Shown here one piece after another: positions 55,591-64,000 of a stretch of 64,000 nucleotides of DNA; position 1 is the stretch's first letter; each line of letters opens with the position of its first letter. The DNA lies in NCBI GenBank assembly GCA_036873135.1, contig JAPTYO010000008.1:28112761-28176760 (forward strand), read 5' to 3'. Under the pieces are notes generated by a model. The model saw only the letters and a program-made list of their open reading frames with translations. It searched no databases and was not told the DNA's origin. The DNA is from Clarkia xantiana subsp. parviflora (taxonomy: Eukaryota > Streptophyta > Magnoliopsida > Myrtales > Onagraceae). The position numbers were made by a program, and so were the translations under genes.

Positions 55591-58500
55591 AGGTATGTGA
55601 CTATCGGGGTCATCCAGGTGGGTTTCTCTTCTTCCTCCGATCCTGCTTCAATAGCGCATACCTCCGACGGATCGATGGTTGAGATAATCACGCTCTCCAG
55701 AAAGTGCACCTTCCGATTCTCCTCGGGGGCTACACCTAGAGCAAACTTGCTTAAAGCGTCTGCTTCCGCGTTTTCCTCCCTCGGGATTGCCTCAATGTCG
55801 AAGCTTTTGAAGCTTCCCTTCAAAGTCTGCACCTCGTGCAAATACTTCCTCATTATCGGGCTCTTGGCTTCATAATTCCCCTGGACTTGATTCACGATCA
55901 AGCTGGCATCACACTTCACTTTTAAATGACCGACTCCCGTACCTTTGGCGATTTTAAGGCCCGTGATGAGAGCCTCATACTCAGCTTCATTGTTGGTGGC
56001 CTTAAACGTCAAGGCCAAGGCATATCGCAGGGGCTCGCCTCCACCGGGCGGTATCAATACAAATCCTGCCCCCGATCCTTCTACACTTGATGAACCATTA
56101 GTGTACATCTCCCAGGTGTTCTCCTCATTTGGCTGTTCTGGCTGTTCTGCTATCGGGACCTCCATGGTTGCCCCCTCTACAGGACCTGCTTCTTCCAGAT
56201 CGGGTGCTGTAGACTCTGCTATAAAATCTGCCAATGCCTGGCCCTTAATAGCTGTCCTTGGAGCAAAGTGGATACGGAACTCCGTAAGCTCGATGGCCCA
56301 TATTACCAATCTCCCCGACGCCTCTGGTCGGTTCAAAAAGTGCTTCAAGGGCTGATTAGTTAACACCGTAACTTCGTGGGCATGGAAGTAAGGCCGTAGC
56401 TTTCGAGCAGCAACAATCAACGCAAAGAGATACTTCTCAATAGCGGGATAATTCATTTCAGATTTGGCAAACGCCTTGCTTACATAATAAACAGAAACTT
56501 GGTTGCCCTTGACAATCTTTATTAAAACAGAACTAACAACGACTTCAGAAACAACCAAATAGAGATAAAGCGGCTCGCCTGGAACCGGTTTCGCCAACGG
56601 CGGGAGGGTACGGAGGTGTTGTTTGAGTGCTTGGAATGCCTCCTCGCACTTGTCGGACCATTCGAACTTCTTGTGGGCCCTTAGCACATCAAAAAATGGC
56701 ATGGCTCGATCACTCACCTTAGACAGGAAACGATTCATCGCGGCTAATCGTCCATTTAGCACCTGGACCTCCCGATGGGTTTTCGGAGACTGCATCTCCT
56801 CGATTGCTCTCAGCTTCTCAGGGTTCACCTCGATTCCTCTCTGGCTCACCATAAATCCCAGGAATTTTCCCGAGTTCACCCCGAAAGCGCACTTGTCTGG
56901 GTTCAAACGAACCTGATGAAACTTCATCCGCTCAAACGCCGCCGCCAAGTTTTGGACATGGTCTCCTGCCTGTCGGGACTTCACCAACATGTCATCCACA
57001 TAAGCCTCCATGGTCTTTCCCAGCATTTCCCCGAACAACTTGTTCACCATCCTCTGGTAAGTTTCTCCAGCATTGATCAGCTCGAAGGGCATAACGTCGT
57101 AGTGATAGACGTCACTATCGGCATAGAAGGCTGTGTGAGGGGCATCTTCCTTCGCCATCTTGATCTGGTTATAACCAGAATAAGCGTCCATGAAGCTCAG
57201 CAGCTCGTGTCCCGATGTGGCAACCACCAACTGATCAATCCTCGGGAGCGGATAACAATCCTTCGGGCAGGCCTTGTTCAAGTCGCGGAAATCGACACAC
57301 ATCTGCCACTTCCCATTACTCTTTCTCACAAGGACCGGGTTAGCGACCCAAGTCTGGAATCGGAGCTCCTTGATGAATCCAACGTCGAGCAACCTGCCTA
57401 CCTCCTGCTGGATCGCGATCCTCTTATCCGCGCCCATCGAACGCCTCTTCTGCGCGATAGGCTTGATCGCAGGATCAATCTTCAGCTCGTGCACTATCAC
57501 GTCGGGGCTGATTCCTGGCATATCACTCGGGGACCAGGCAAACAGCTCCTTAAACTCCTTTAGGAGCTCGATCAATTCTCGGGCTCTTTCCTCCGACAAA
57601 GCAGACCCGATCTTCACCTTCCTTTGAGGTCCGTCGATCTCGACCTCTTTCAGATCCTCCATGGGGGCGGGACGCCCAAACTCCTCTCGAGGATCGGTAT
57701 CAGTCTGAAGGACAGCCATGGCTTTCCTTCTTCTCCGTCGGGTGGCGTTAACATAACACCGTCTGGATGCCACCAGGTCACCCTTGACTTCTCCAACCTC
57801 ATTGTCAGTCGGGAACTTCATCTTCTGGTGGACGGTCGAGGCGACTGCCATGAGAGGGTTGATGGTGGTCCTCCCGATAATAGCGTTATACGTCCCCGCA
57901 GACTCTACCACGACGAAATCCACGTTCCGCCGCTCTACTTTCCAACCACTGCCGAATTCCACCGGTAAGGTAATCATACCCAACGGATAGGAAGTAGAAC
58001 CGGAGAATCCTACCATCGGGAAGTTCACCTGCGTCAGGTCTTTCTTCATTTTTCCCATGGCCTCCAGGGCGTCCATAAACAGAATGTCGGAGGAGCTCCC
58101 TCCATCTATCAGGATCCGCTTCATCTCGAATCCATCCACATCCAGGGTAACGACCAAGGCGTCATCGTGGGGGCACTCCACGCCTATCAAATCCTCCGCT
58201 GAGAAAGAAATCACCATTTCTTCCTTTACAGTCCACGACCGGGACCTCTTTCCTAACACCACAGCAGCAGAGATACGGGAAGCATAATTCTCCCGAGAAG
58301 CGGAGGTATCACCTCCCGCCGCCATTCCTCCGTGAATGACGTTAATGGTTCCCCGCCTCTCCTTACGGGCACCGGAGGATTCCGGCTCAACCTTCTTCTT
58401 CTTTGGGGACCGGTCGCGGGACTTGGAACGAGACCGTGACCGAGTCTTGGAACGGGATCGGCACCGTCCCCTTCCGACGAACTCCTTAAGCTTCCCCTTC

Positions 58501-58832
58501 TGGATCAGCTTTTCTATCTCCTTCTTCAGCTCCCGACAGTTATCTGTGTCGTGACCATTGGCTCGATGGTACCGACAGTAACGATCAGAGCAACCTCCCA
58601 AGAATTCACCTTCTTTCCTCGGGGGGTATCGGGCGAGACCCTGCCGATCCATCACCGCTAACACGGAGGTCATCGAACTGTTGAGGGGAACATTACGACC
58701 CTCGCGGTTATCCTTCCTCGGAGGACGCTTGTCCTCCCTTCTATCGGGGCGACCACGGCTCCTACTTCCCTCCGATTTGTCGCTCCCTTTGCGATCATCC
58801 GACAGCTTGGACGATGGCTTTCCTCTTCCCGA
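55545..58832 (-). CDS. Tat pol: zinc knuckle, protease, reverse transcriptase, dual RNase H
   Basis: It continues the gag frame after TAG 58835-58833. Numbering from ATG 58673: zinc knuckle C-x2-H-x4-H-x4-C at 33-46 (CRYHRANGHDTDNC), Arg/Ser-rich basic stretch 68-95, protease ILIDGGSSSDI with Asp 190, RT with YVDD at 558-561, gypsy RNase H remnant about 700-820 (LTNQPLKHF where TDHxPL is usual), and archaeal-like RNase H from 854 (WEMYTNGSS, NNEAEYEAL, KCDASL, EADALSKFA). The first catalytic Asp of this second RNase H is Asn 859 (codon 56099-56097). RT has PFELINAGETYQ where PFGLxNAGATYQ is the usual form. The frame stops at 55545 through a frameshift before integrase. Confidence 0.88.
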   Translation of the reverse strand, partial: SGRGKPSSKLSDDRKGSDKSEGSRSRGRPDRREDKRPPRKDNREGRNVPLNSSMTSVLAVMDRQGLARYPPRKEGEFLGGCSDRYCRYHRANGHDTDNCRELKKEIEKLIQKGKLKEFVGRGRCRSRSKTRSRSRSKSRDRSPKKKKVEPESSGARKERRGTINVIHGGMAAGGDTSASRENYASRISAAVVLGKRSRSWTVKEEMVISFSAEDLIGVECPHDDALVVTLDVDGFEMKRILIDGGSSSDILFMDALEAMGKMKKDLTQVNFPMVGFSGSTSYPLGMITLPVEFGSGWKVERRNVDFVVVESAGTYNAIIGRTTINPLMAVASTVHQKMKFPTDNEVGEVKGDLVASRRCYVNATRRRRRKAMAVLQTDTDPREEFGRPAPMEDLKEVEIDGPQRKVKIGSALSEERARELIELLKEFKELFAWSPSDMPGISPDVIVHELKIDPAIKPIAQKRRSMGADKRIAIQQEVGRLLDVGFIKELRFQTWVANPVLVRKSNGKWQMCVDFRDLNKACPKDCYPLPRIDQLVVATSGHELLSFMDAYSGYNQIKMAKEDAPHTAFYADSDVYHYDVMPFELINAGETYQRMVNKLFGEMLGKTMEAYVDDMLVKSRQAGDHVQNLAAAFERMKFHQVRLNPDKCAFGVNSGKFLGFMVSQRGIEVNPEKLRAIEEMQSPKTHREVQVLNGRLAAMNRFLSKVSDRAMPFFDVLRAHKKFEWSDKCEEAFQALKQHLRTLPPLAKPVPGEPLYLYLVVSEVVVSSVLIKIVKGNQVSVYYVSKAFAKSEMNYPAIEKYLFALIVAARKLRPYFHAHEVTVLTNQPLKHFLNRPEASGRLVIWAIELTEFRIHFAPRTAIKGQALADFIAESTAPDLEEAGPVEGATMEVPIAEQPEQPNEENTWEMYTNGSSSVEGSGAGFVLIPPGGGEPLRYALALTFKATNNEAEYEALITGLKIAKGTGVGHLKVKCDASLIVNQVQGNYEAKSPIMRKYLHEVQTLKGSFKSFDIEAIPREENAEADALSKFALGVAPEENRKVHFLESVIISTIDPSEVCAIEAGSEEEEKPTWMTPIVTYLTPMIKWQLLGCVES

Positions 58833-60023
58833 CTACGGAGGATCAAGCTCTCCGGCAGCAATCTTCGACTCCTGCACGTCGATTTGCTGCTTCACCCTTG
58901 CCTGCAAGGCCTCCATGCTCCACACAGCCTTCGCGGCTACACTGTGCATCAAATCGGAGCCATACGGAGCAGTCAGGTTCCGAAGGAAAGTGCGGATGGT
59001 CTCTCCCTCCGATATCTCATCATCAATCTCCGCAGCACTAGCAGTGAACCGTTGGTAGTAGTATGCCAACGATTCGTCAGATCTCTGCACCACCTGGGTC
59101 AAAGACCTCACGCTCTTCAAGAGACGCCTACGACCTTGATATTGCTTGATGAAGCGGTCATGCATATCAGCCCAGCAAGTAATACTTCCCGGCGGTAGGC
59201 TGAAAAACCATGTCATGGCCCTTTCTCCCAAGGTGATCGGGAACAGCGAACACACGAGGTCATCATTCGAGGTCCTACCCATACAGGCCTGGACATGCCT
59301 CTGAACATGGCGGACCGGGTCTCTTTCACCATCGTACTCCTTGATGGTCGGGATGCCTAGCCCTGGCGGGGCGACAGTATCCAATAGCCGTGGAACAAAA
59401 GGATGAGTGGATCGGTCCCTCAGCTCCGATGTCATATGCTTCTGGTCGCCCATGCAGATGTTGACGATTTTCACCACCTGGTCGGGGGTGATGGGGCCAT
59501 TCAGGGGAATGGTCCTGTGTTGCACTGGTCCGGGACCATCAACCACGAACTTCTCCGAGTGCGCGGGTTCCTTACCCTTATTCCTGGGCTGAACCTCCTG
59601 TTCTTCTTGAACCTCCCTTGGAGGAGGTGGGGGCAACTCCTCTCTTGGAGGTAACTCTTCTCCCCTCCTAGCAGCCTCTCTCTTGTCCAGCAGAGCCTCC
59701 ATGGCCGCCAAAAACATGGGCATAGCATCGGCTACTGTCTTAGCCAACTCCGAGTTTGAGGAAACACCTACCTCCCTCCGAGGGATTTCTTCTCTGTGTA
59801 CCACCGGATTTGGAGGAGCATCCACCTCCCTTCTCGGGATATCCTCCCTGTTCACCGCCGTGTCTCGGACTGAGACCTCATAATCTTCACTATGCCTCCC
59901 TGTCTGAGAAACAGCAGGGTGCTCACCTTGTTCAGCAGCATGCTCCAGCAACAGAGAATTCACAGTTCCAGTAGGGCGAGAACTGCCGGCCTGGACTTGC
60001 TTCTTCTTGCCACCACCAGCCAT
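58833..60023 (-). CDS. Tat gag
   Basis: Structural protein that forms the virus-like particle. Start chosen at ATG 60023 (MAGGGKKKQVQ), 38 bp inside the PBS. About 396 residues. The N-terminal half is charged and Pro/Glu-rich (REELPPREELPPPPPREVQEE). The retrotransposon gag core follows at about residues 230-350, with GRTSNDDLVCSLFPITLGERA, MTWFFSLPPGSITCWADMHD, FIKQYQGRRR and SDESLAYYYQRF. It ends at TAG 58835-58833, and the same frame continues into a basic linker and the zinc knuckle, so gag and pol differ only by this one stop codon. The frame is otherwise intact. Confidence 0.88.
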   Translation of the reverse strand: MAGGGKKKQVQAGSSRPTGTVNSLLLEHAAEQGEHPAVSQTGRHSEDYEVSVRDTAVNREDIPRREVDAPPNPVVHREEIPRREVGVSSNSELAKTVADAMPMFLAAMEALLDKREAARRGEELPPREELPPPPPREVQEEQEVQPRNKGKEPAHSEKFVVDGPGPVQHRTIPLNGPITPDQVVKIVNICMGDQKHMTSELRDRSTHPFVPRLLDTVAPPGLGIPTIKEYDGERDPVRHVQRHVQACMGRTSNDDLVCSLFPITLGERAMTWFFSLPPGSITCWADMHDRFIKQYQGRRRLLKSVRSLTQVVQRSDESLAYYYQRFTASAAEIDDEISEGETIRTFLRNLTAPYGSDLMHSVAAKAVWSMEALQARVKQQIDVQESKIAAGELDPP

Positions 60024-60060
60024 CGATCTAGTAGAAACTATTTTGGCTTTTCGTAAGCTT

Positions 60061-60077
60061 CCCACAGACGGCGCCAA
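60061..60077 (-). promoter_or_regulatory. Primer-binding site of complete Tat element
   Basis: Minus strand TTGGCGCCGTCTGTGGG, adjacent to the LTR end at 60078. It is the standard Tat sequence, partly complementary to tRNA-Asp. Confidence 0.88.
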
Positions 60078-60809
60078 TGTTGGATCACGGGCGAAGCTCC
60101 GTTACGTTCTTGACGGAAAGGCTTGAACTCCTGGGCTCCGCGTAATCCTGCAAAAGGGGATGACCTGGGTGGTGACCCAGAATCCCTCTCCGATGCCTAA
60201 ATGAGTGTATGAACGATGGGGTGGTAAGAAGTAATCTAAGTTCGTATTAGAATGTGTGTTTTCTGAGGTAACTTCCTCCTTTATATAGGAGGGGAAGTTA
60301 CTCAGTTACCTGTAACTGCGCTTGGCAGTTTTACCCATGATTCCGTATATCTCGTTCGGGATTCCGTGTATCTCGCCCCACGCTCCGCGTATCTCGCCCA
60401 CGTTCCGCGTATCTCGGGCACGCCCTGCGTATTTCGGGGGAGGTTATCTGTATCTCAACCGTTTCCCCACTACTCTATCTAGTAGGTGGGTTTCTTGGTC
60501 TTATCCTCTGATCACAAGTCCCAATTCATATCGGGGACTCCAGAGTTATCTCATTCTAGGTCACCACCCAAGACCCTTTGTCTCACGATCCAGCTTCCTC
60601 GGGGCTTTATTATCGGGGCCTTCTCAAAGGCATATCGGGGCCTACTCAGAGGCTTCCGTCGGGAGCATTCATCTCTTATATCGGGACTGCTAAAGTCGGG
60701 ACCCTTCATACTGGGCTTCTGGGCCTTCCAGGCCTTTCTCGAGGCCCACTGGACTTACTCGCCGTCTATTGACTGTTAACGGGGCTATCGATTACATCGG
60801 AACCCATCA
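60078..60809 (-). repeat. 5' LTR of complete Tat element
   Basis: 732 bp, TG...CA ends. TATATAAAGGAGG on the minus strand (TATA at 60281-60288) is the likely core promoter of the gag-pol transcript. It is flanked outside by TAAAC, the target-site duplication. Confidence 0.93.
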
Positions 60810-60814
60810 TAAAC

Positions 60815-61549
60815 TAATTTCAAGCTATGTATATTTGAAATAAAAAATTGGAAAATATGTGATTTGAGTACCCAAATGGTGCGATTAATTTAATGTGTTT
60901 AGTTCGTAACAGAATTCCCGAATCCAATTTTTTTTTCGTAGACCGATCATATGCTTAGGTGCTTAATTCATTACTATCTAAGTAATTTAAGTATCTAGTT
61001 AGCATTATAATGAACTAGTGACGACTCTTCAAAAATCATGTTTTTCAAACATTTGTAATCGGTTGAATTTTATGGTTCGACATATCTTATAAACATATAA
61101 TTTTATATTAATTTTTTTAGAACAATATTTAAAAAGTAATAATTCTTAAAATACATTAGTAAATGAATCATGATTTAAAATTTAATGTTAAGGTAATTGG
61201 AAGCTTGAGAGAATATGAACATTTCTTAATAAGTTAAGTTTTTTTTATTGTTGGTATTTATCTACGTTATTCTTTTACTATAACAATACTAAATGTGAAA
61301 TAACCGTTATCTACAAAATTATTACCAAAATATGAATATTTTTTTTCAAATGAAACTTTATTACTATAACGTTTAATACTTTAATTTTAATTAGTTATGA
61401 TGTATTGATTTTATTGTTACGTAAACTCTACGTATGACCCATTTTAGTTCAATATACAATTATATTTACCTACCATATGATACTTTGAGAATATATAATA
61501 TTATTTTAAAATAAAATAACAAAATTAATTTTTTTTTTTCAAAATTTAA
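60815..61549. other. AT-rich intergenic DNA
   Basis: About 0.7 kb, very AT-rich, without a gene. Probably the continuation of the DNA in which the complete Tat element inserted. Confidence 0.5.
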
Positions 61550-61700
61550 AAAAATTTCTCGGCACTCTGGCAGTCCGACACTTCAGCAGTCCGACACTCC
61601 GACAGTCCGACATCTCGACACTCCGATAGTCCGACACCTGCGGGTTCCGACACACACCCATTCGACAACCCGTTAGTCCGCTCGGGTCTGGTCGAAACAT

Positions 61701-61716
61701 TTGGCGCCGTCTATGG
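61701..61716 (+). promoter_or_regulatory. Primer-binding site of fourth Tat element
   Basis: TTGGCGCCGTCTATGG, with one extra T between the LTR-like ...AACA and the PBS compared with the element at 37881. Confidence 0.7.
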
Positions 61717-62049
61717 TAACAATACATATATAATTATTGTACTAACGCCTATACATATATATTAGTCAATGTTTACAGGGCATACATGTCTATTTACATA
61801 CTCCATGAAGGAATCTCAAGGTTCGACCATTGTCACGAACAATACAACAATACCAAGCCTATTTATACAAGGGCTAACATCATGCAAATTGCAATACAAA
61901 CATCATCGTCAATATCGAACACAATATTAGCACGATGTGCAACCGCACTTTGAGTGCGCAATGGAGCCACACGTCCGGTGGCAGACTCAGCAAATCCACA
62001 AAGCTGATCAAACGAAGAGCAAAAACAAGGGTATACACACTTTTCGAAA

Positions 62050-62530
62050 AATTATACATCAAGACGCCAACACCTGTTTGTACATCATTACGGTGTAACG
62101 ACGAAGTCTTAATCCTGCAATGGAGGTCTCCTCCTCTTTATAAGCACTCTCATGCACAGTCTGCAGGGCAAGTGCGCGTACCTCACCATCATCAACAACC
62201 TTCTTGCGAAGAGTAGTCATCTCGAACTTGAGAGTAACAACTTGAGCCCACTAAACAGAGGCAGAAGCCTCCAATTCAAAACTAGTTCCATATTCAACAA
62301 TGATCGCGGCATACACAAAGAACCCATGACAAAAGTAAAGAATGATACTCACGGGGGGCAAAACGAACCGGCACACGCGTGCACCCCCAGCACGCGCGCG
62401 TACCTTCAGCACGTGCGAACCCTCAGCACGCGCGCGAACCCCTGGAGAAACAACCCTATGTAGCACATGCACTCCCACCTCGTGAGTGCCCAAACGCAAA
62501 TCCTTGCCAAAATGTCACCTGCAATACTAC
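62050..62530 (-). pseudogene. Antisense ORF remnant of fourth Tat element
   Basis: An exon beginning after TATTGCAG (about 62523) encodes LRLGTHEVGVHVLHRVVSPG, matching LRTPEVGVRVLRRCVPPG in the 43.9-45.4 kb antisense ORF, and ends with a GTGAGT donor near 62355. A second block (about 62312-62060) encodes FELEASASV, then a TAG, then FEMTTLRKKVVDDGEVRAL, equivalent to the coiled-coil exon (ALEKKVTDDLHSQGAEL). The TAG and loss of other exons make it non-functional. Its strand is opposite to the PBS, as in the other Tat elements. Confidence 0.6.
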
Positions 62531-63245
62531 CATCAAAAAAGCAAACAAGAATGATAAATGCAACAAATTCAACGGAGGATCAACAATATAAACAACGTTC
62601 CAACTCCAATCGGCTCCTCCGCCGAGATCTAGTCCCTCGACACGGGGGCAGAAAGGGCAAGCGGACGAGTCTAAGCCTCAACATCTTTCCCTTTGTTGTG
62701 GGAAAGAGCCTTCAATGACTCGCCACCAGCAGTAGATCCAGATCGCTTGGAGTTGCTCGAGGGACGAATCTCGGAGTCGGACCGCTTTATTCCAAGTCAA
62801 GTAAGAGTATTGCGACTGTGATGACACGCGTGGTCACATGTCACAACTAAGGATTCCATTTCGTTATACCTAAGTGGGCGCTAACACCCTCGGACTTGGG
62901 ACTCACGCCTGAGCCAGAAGGAAGAATTAACACTAAGTCGACCTCGAGTCTGACTCGGACTCAAAAAGACAAAGTAACGCGAAGAGTAGAGCCGGAGGAC
63001 TTACTCTTTCGTCTAAAGCCGACAAGACGAGAAAGGTTAACTCAACCAATTCCAGAATCGGAGCGCCAAACTCCGTTGCACCATCACGATCAGAGCTTCT
63101 ACAATACAAGAAAGAAAACGTTCACCAATCCATGCATATGTCGACCATGATACGACAACTCTGCGTGGAATGCTACGAAAAGTCATAGCATGCCACTGTT
63201 ATTCTAAGATTACCAGTTTACAAGATTCGGGAGAGTCGTGTCAAG

Positions 63246-63372
63246 CACGCACACCTCTTACCAAACGTGCGCACTTCTTAAATAGGTGCGCCTCCAAAGC
63301 ATACACGCCTCCAAAACACGTGCATCCTCGAAGCACGCACACCCTCAAAGCGCGCACACGTCGACACTTTAA
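63246..63372 (+). repeat. Irregular GCACGC/CTCAAAGC repeats
   Basis: Degenerate units such as GCACGCACACCTC, GTGCGCACTTC and GCGCGCACACG recur every 20-30 bp. Confidence 0.6.
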
Positions 63373-63547
63373 GGGAAAGAGTACACCTCTCGCTCAGGAG
63401 CTATAGTAGCAGCAGACATGGTGCAACGCGCGCATGCTTCGACACATCAACATGAGGTGTAAGAGTATAACAACATACGCGCACGCGCGTCAACATATCA
63501 ATGTGGGATCTATCACCTCAAGTACGAAGCGCCTAACAGATACACTA

Positions 63548-63680
63548 AGTGGATATCATGTCCACGCATCTCGAAGCGGCTATCATGTCCACATCTCGGA
63601 GCGGCTATCATGTCTGGCACATCTCAAGCGACTACCATGTCCACGCATCTTGGAGCGGCTATCATGTCCACACATCGTCT
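63548..63680 (+). repeat. 27-30 bp tandem repeat, about 5 copies
   Basis: Copies of GCGGCTATCATGTCCACGCA plus TCTCGGA-type sequence; one copy has GTCTGGCA in place of GTCCACGCA. Confidence 0.85.
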
Positions 63681-63763
63681 AACAATTATCGTGTTAAGTA
63701 GCAGTCGCAGGAAGCACTCTATCTTGAAAACACTTGGTAGCGGCAATACCATGGAAAGACACG

Positions 63764-64000
63764 TCGCCTCGTCGACCTCTGTCCTATACCGCAAGGCACG
63801 TCGCCTCGTCGACCTCTGACCTACGCTACAAATCACGTCGCCTGGTCGACCTCTGATCTACGCCCTACCATGGAAACATCAAGTAGCACTCGCCAAATGC
63901 ACCCTACCTTGGGAAAACCTAGTAATAGTCGTGGAACATACCCTACTTTGGAAAACCCAAGTAGCAATCGGCACAAGGGTCAACACCCCGCGTCTGAGAC
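63764..64000 (+). repeat. 43-bp and about 48-bp tandem repeats
   Basis: Three copies of a unit with CACGTCGCCTCGTCGACCTC (63764-63870) are followed by a second unit with CCCTACCTTGGAAAACC-like sequence and AGTAGCAATCG (63870-63980). Both lie inside the fourth Tat element. Confidence 0.75.

Larger units (their letters stand above)
49534..60809 (-). mobile_element. Complete Tat-lineage (Retand/Grande-like) Ty3/gypsy element
   Basis: An 11.3 kb element on the minus strand with a perfect 5-bp target duplication TAAAC (49529-49533 and 60810-60814). Reading right to left: 5' LTR 60809-60078, PBS 60077-60061, gag 60023-58833, pol 58832-54397, repeats 54250-53600, antisense ORF on the plus strand 50857-53560, polypurine tract 50263-50252, 3' LTR 50251-49534. 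The LTRs differ at roughly 15-20 positions plus short indels, which suggests insertion within about the last million years or so (rough inference). Defects: TAG between gag and pol, one frameshift between RNase H and integrase, and one TAG in the antisense ORF. It is the best-preserved element of the window. Confidence 0.95.
61550..64000 (+). mobile_element. Tat-like element, pol-less, right end outside window
   Basis: A GC-richer block with repeated AGTCCGACAC motifs (61569-61640) ends in ...CGAAACA at 61699, followed by the primer-binding site TTGGCGCCGTCTATGG. It is taken as the end of a 5' LTR on the plus strand whose left boundary is unclear. No gag or pol follows. Instead, minus-strand exons of an antisense ORF appear at 62050-62530 and tandem repeats fill 63246-64000. 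It is the second pol-less Tat derivative in the window. The 3' LTR would lie beyond 64000. Confidence 0.65.

Noticed and set aside
56775..57563. Plus-strand frame of 262 codons opposite RT
   Set aside because: Shadow of the strongly conserved pol frame on the minus strand; no domain of its own.

Overview
The window looks like nuclear DNA of a flowering plant, probably a eudicot. It carries multi-exon genes with AT-rich GT-AG introns, an EARLY FLOWERING 4-like gene, a eukaryotic tRNA-Cys, and nested plant transposable elements (Ty3/gypsy Tat lineage, chromovirus, Copia, MULE, hAT, CACTA, Helitron). The species cannot be named from the sequence. Most of the 64 kb is transposon-derived. The host genes are a multi-exon NDUFAF7/MidA-type methyltransferase gene (about 11.5-16.1 kb, +), tRNA-Cys(GCA) (19299-19370, +), an ELF4-like gene (28859-29206, -, with a 5'-UTR intron) and a broken B3-domain gene (about 25.4-26.5 kb, -).

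Layout. 1-8198: a pol-less Tat element on the minus strand (5' LTR, primer-binding site, gag N-terminus, tandem repeats, antisense ORF remnant), apparently inserted in the 3' end of a decayed chromovirus (about 8.2-10.9 kb). 11.5-16.5: the methyltransferase gene. 16.5-24.4: two families of palindrome-cored Mutator-like elements, a nested hAT MITE, the tRNA, a Copia LTR and a second hAT MITE. 24.4-27: B3 pseudogene beside a CACTA-type terminus. 28.8-30.3: the ELF4-like gene. 31-36: AT-rich DNA with degenerate TIR elements, including one with arms of about 0.9 kb that holds a Tat LTR fragment and a Helitron-like end. 36.5-48.1: a Mutator-like element split by a 10.7 kb gag-less Tat element on the plus strand. 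49.5-60.8: a complete 11.3 kb Tat element on the minus strand with a perfect 5-bp target-site duplication (TAAAC). 61.5-64: the start of a fourth, pol-less Tat-like element.

The most interesting system is the Tat group. Where enough remains, each element carries a second gene on the strand opposite gag-pol, between pol and the 3' LTR. In the 49.5-60.8 kb element this antisense gene has its own TATA box, two clean GT-AG introns of 86 bp, an N-terminal domain like the plant 'putative gypsy-type transposon' family and a long coiled-coil region, so sense and antisense transcripts would converge. An antisense ORF in Retand/Grande-type Tat elements is already known as a class. The dedicated promoter, the splicing pattern, the shared Asp-to-Asn change in the second RNase H domain, the gag-less derivative and the PBS-like tail next to one 3' LTR are the points that look new or worth checking.
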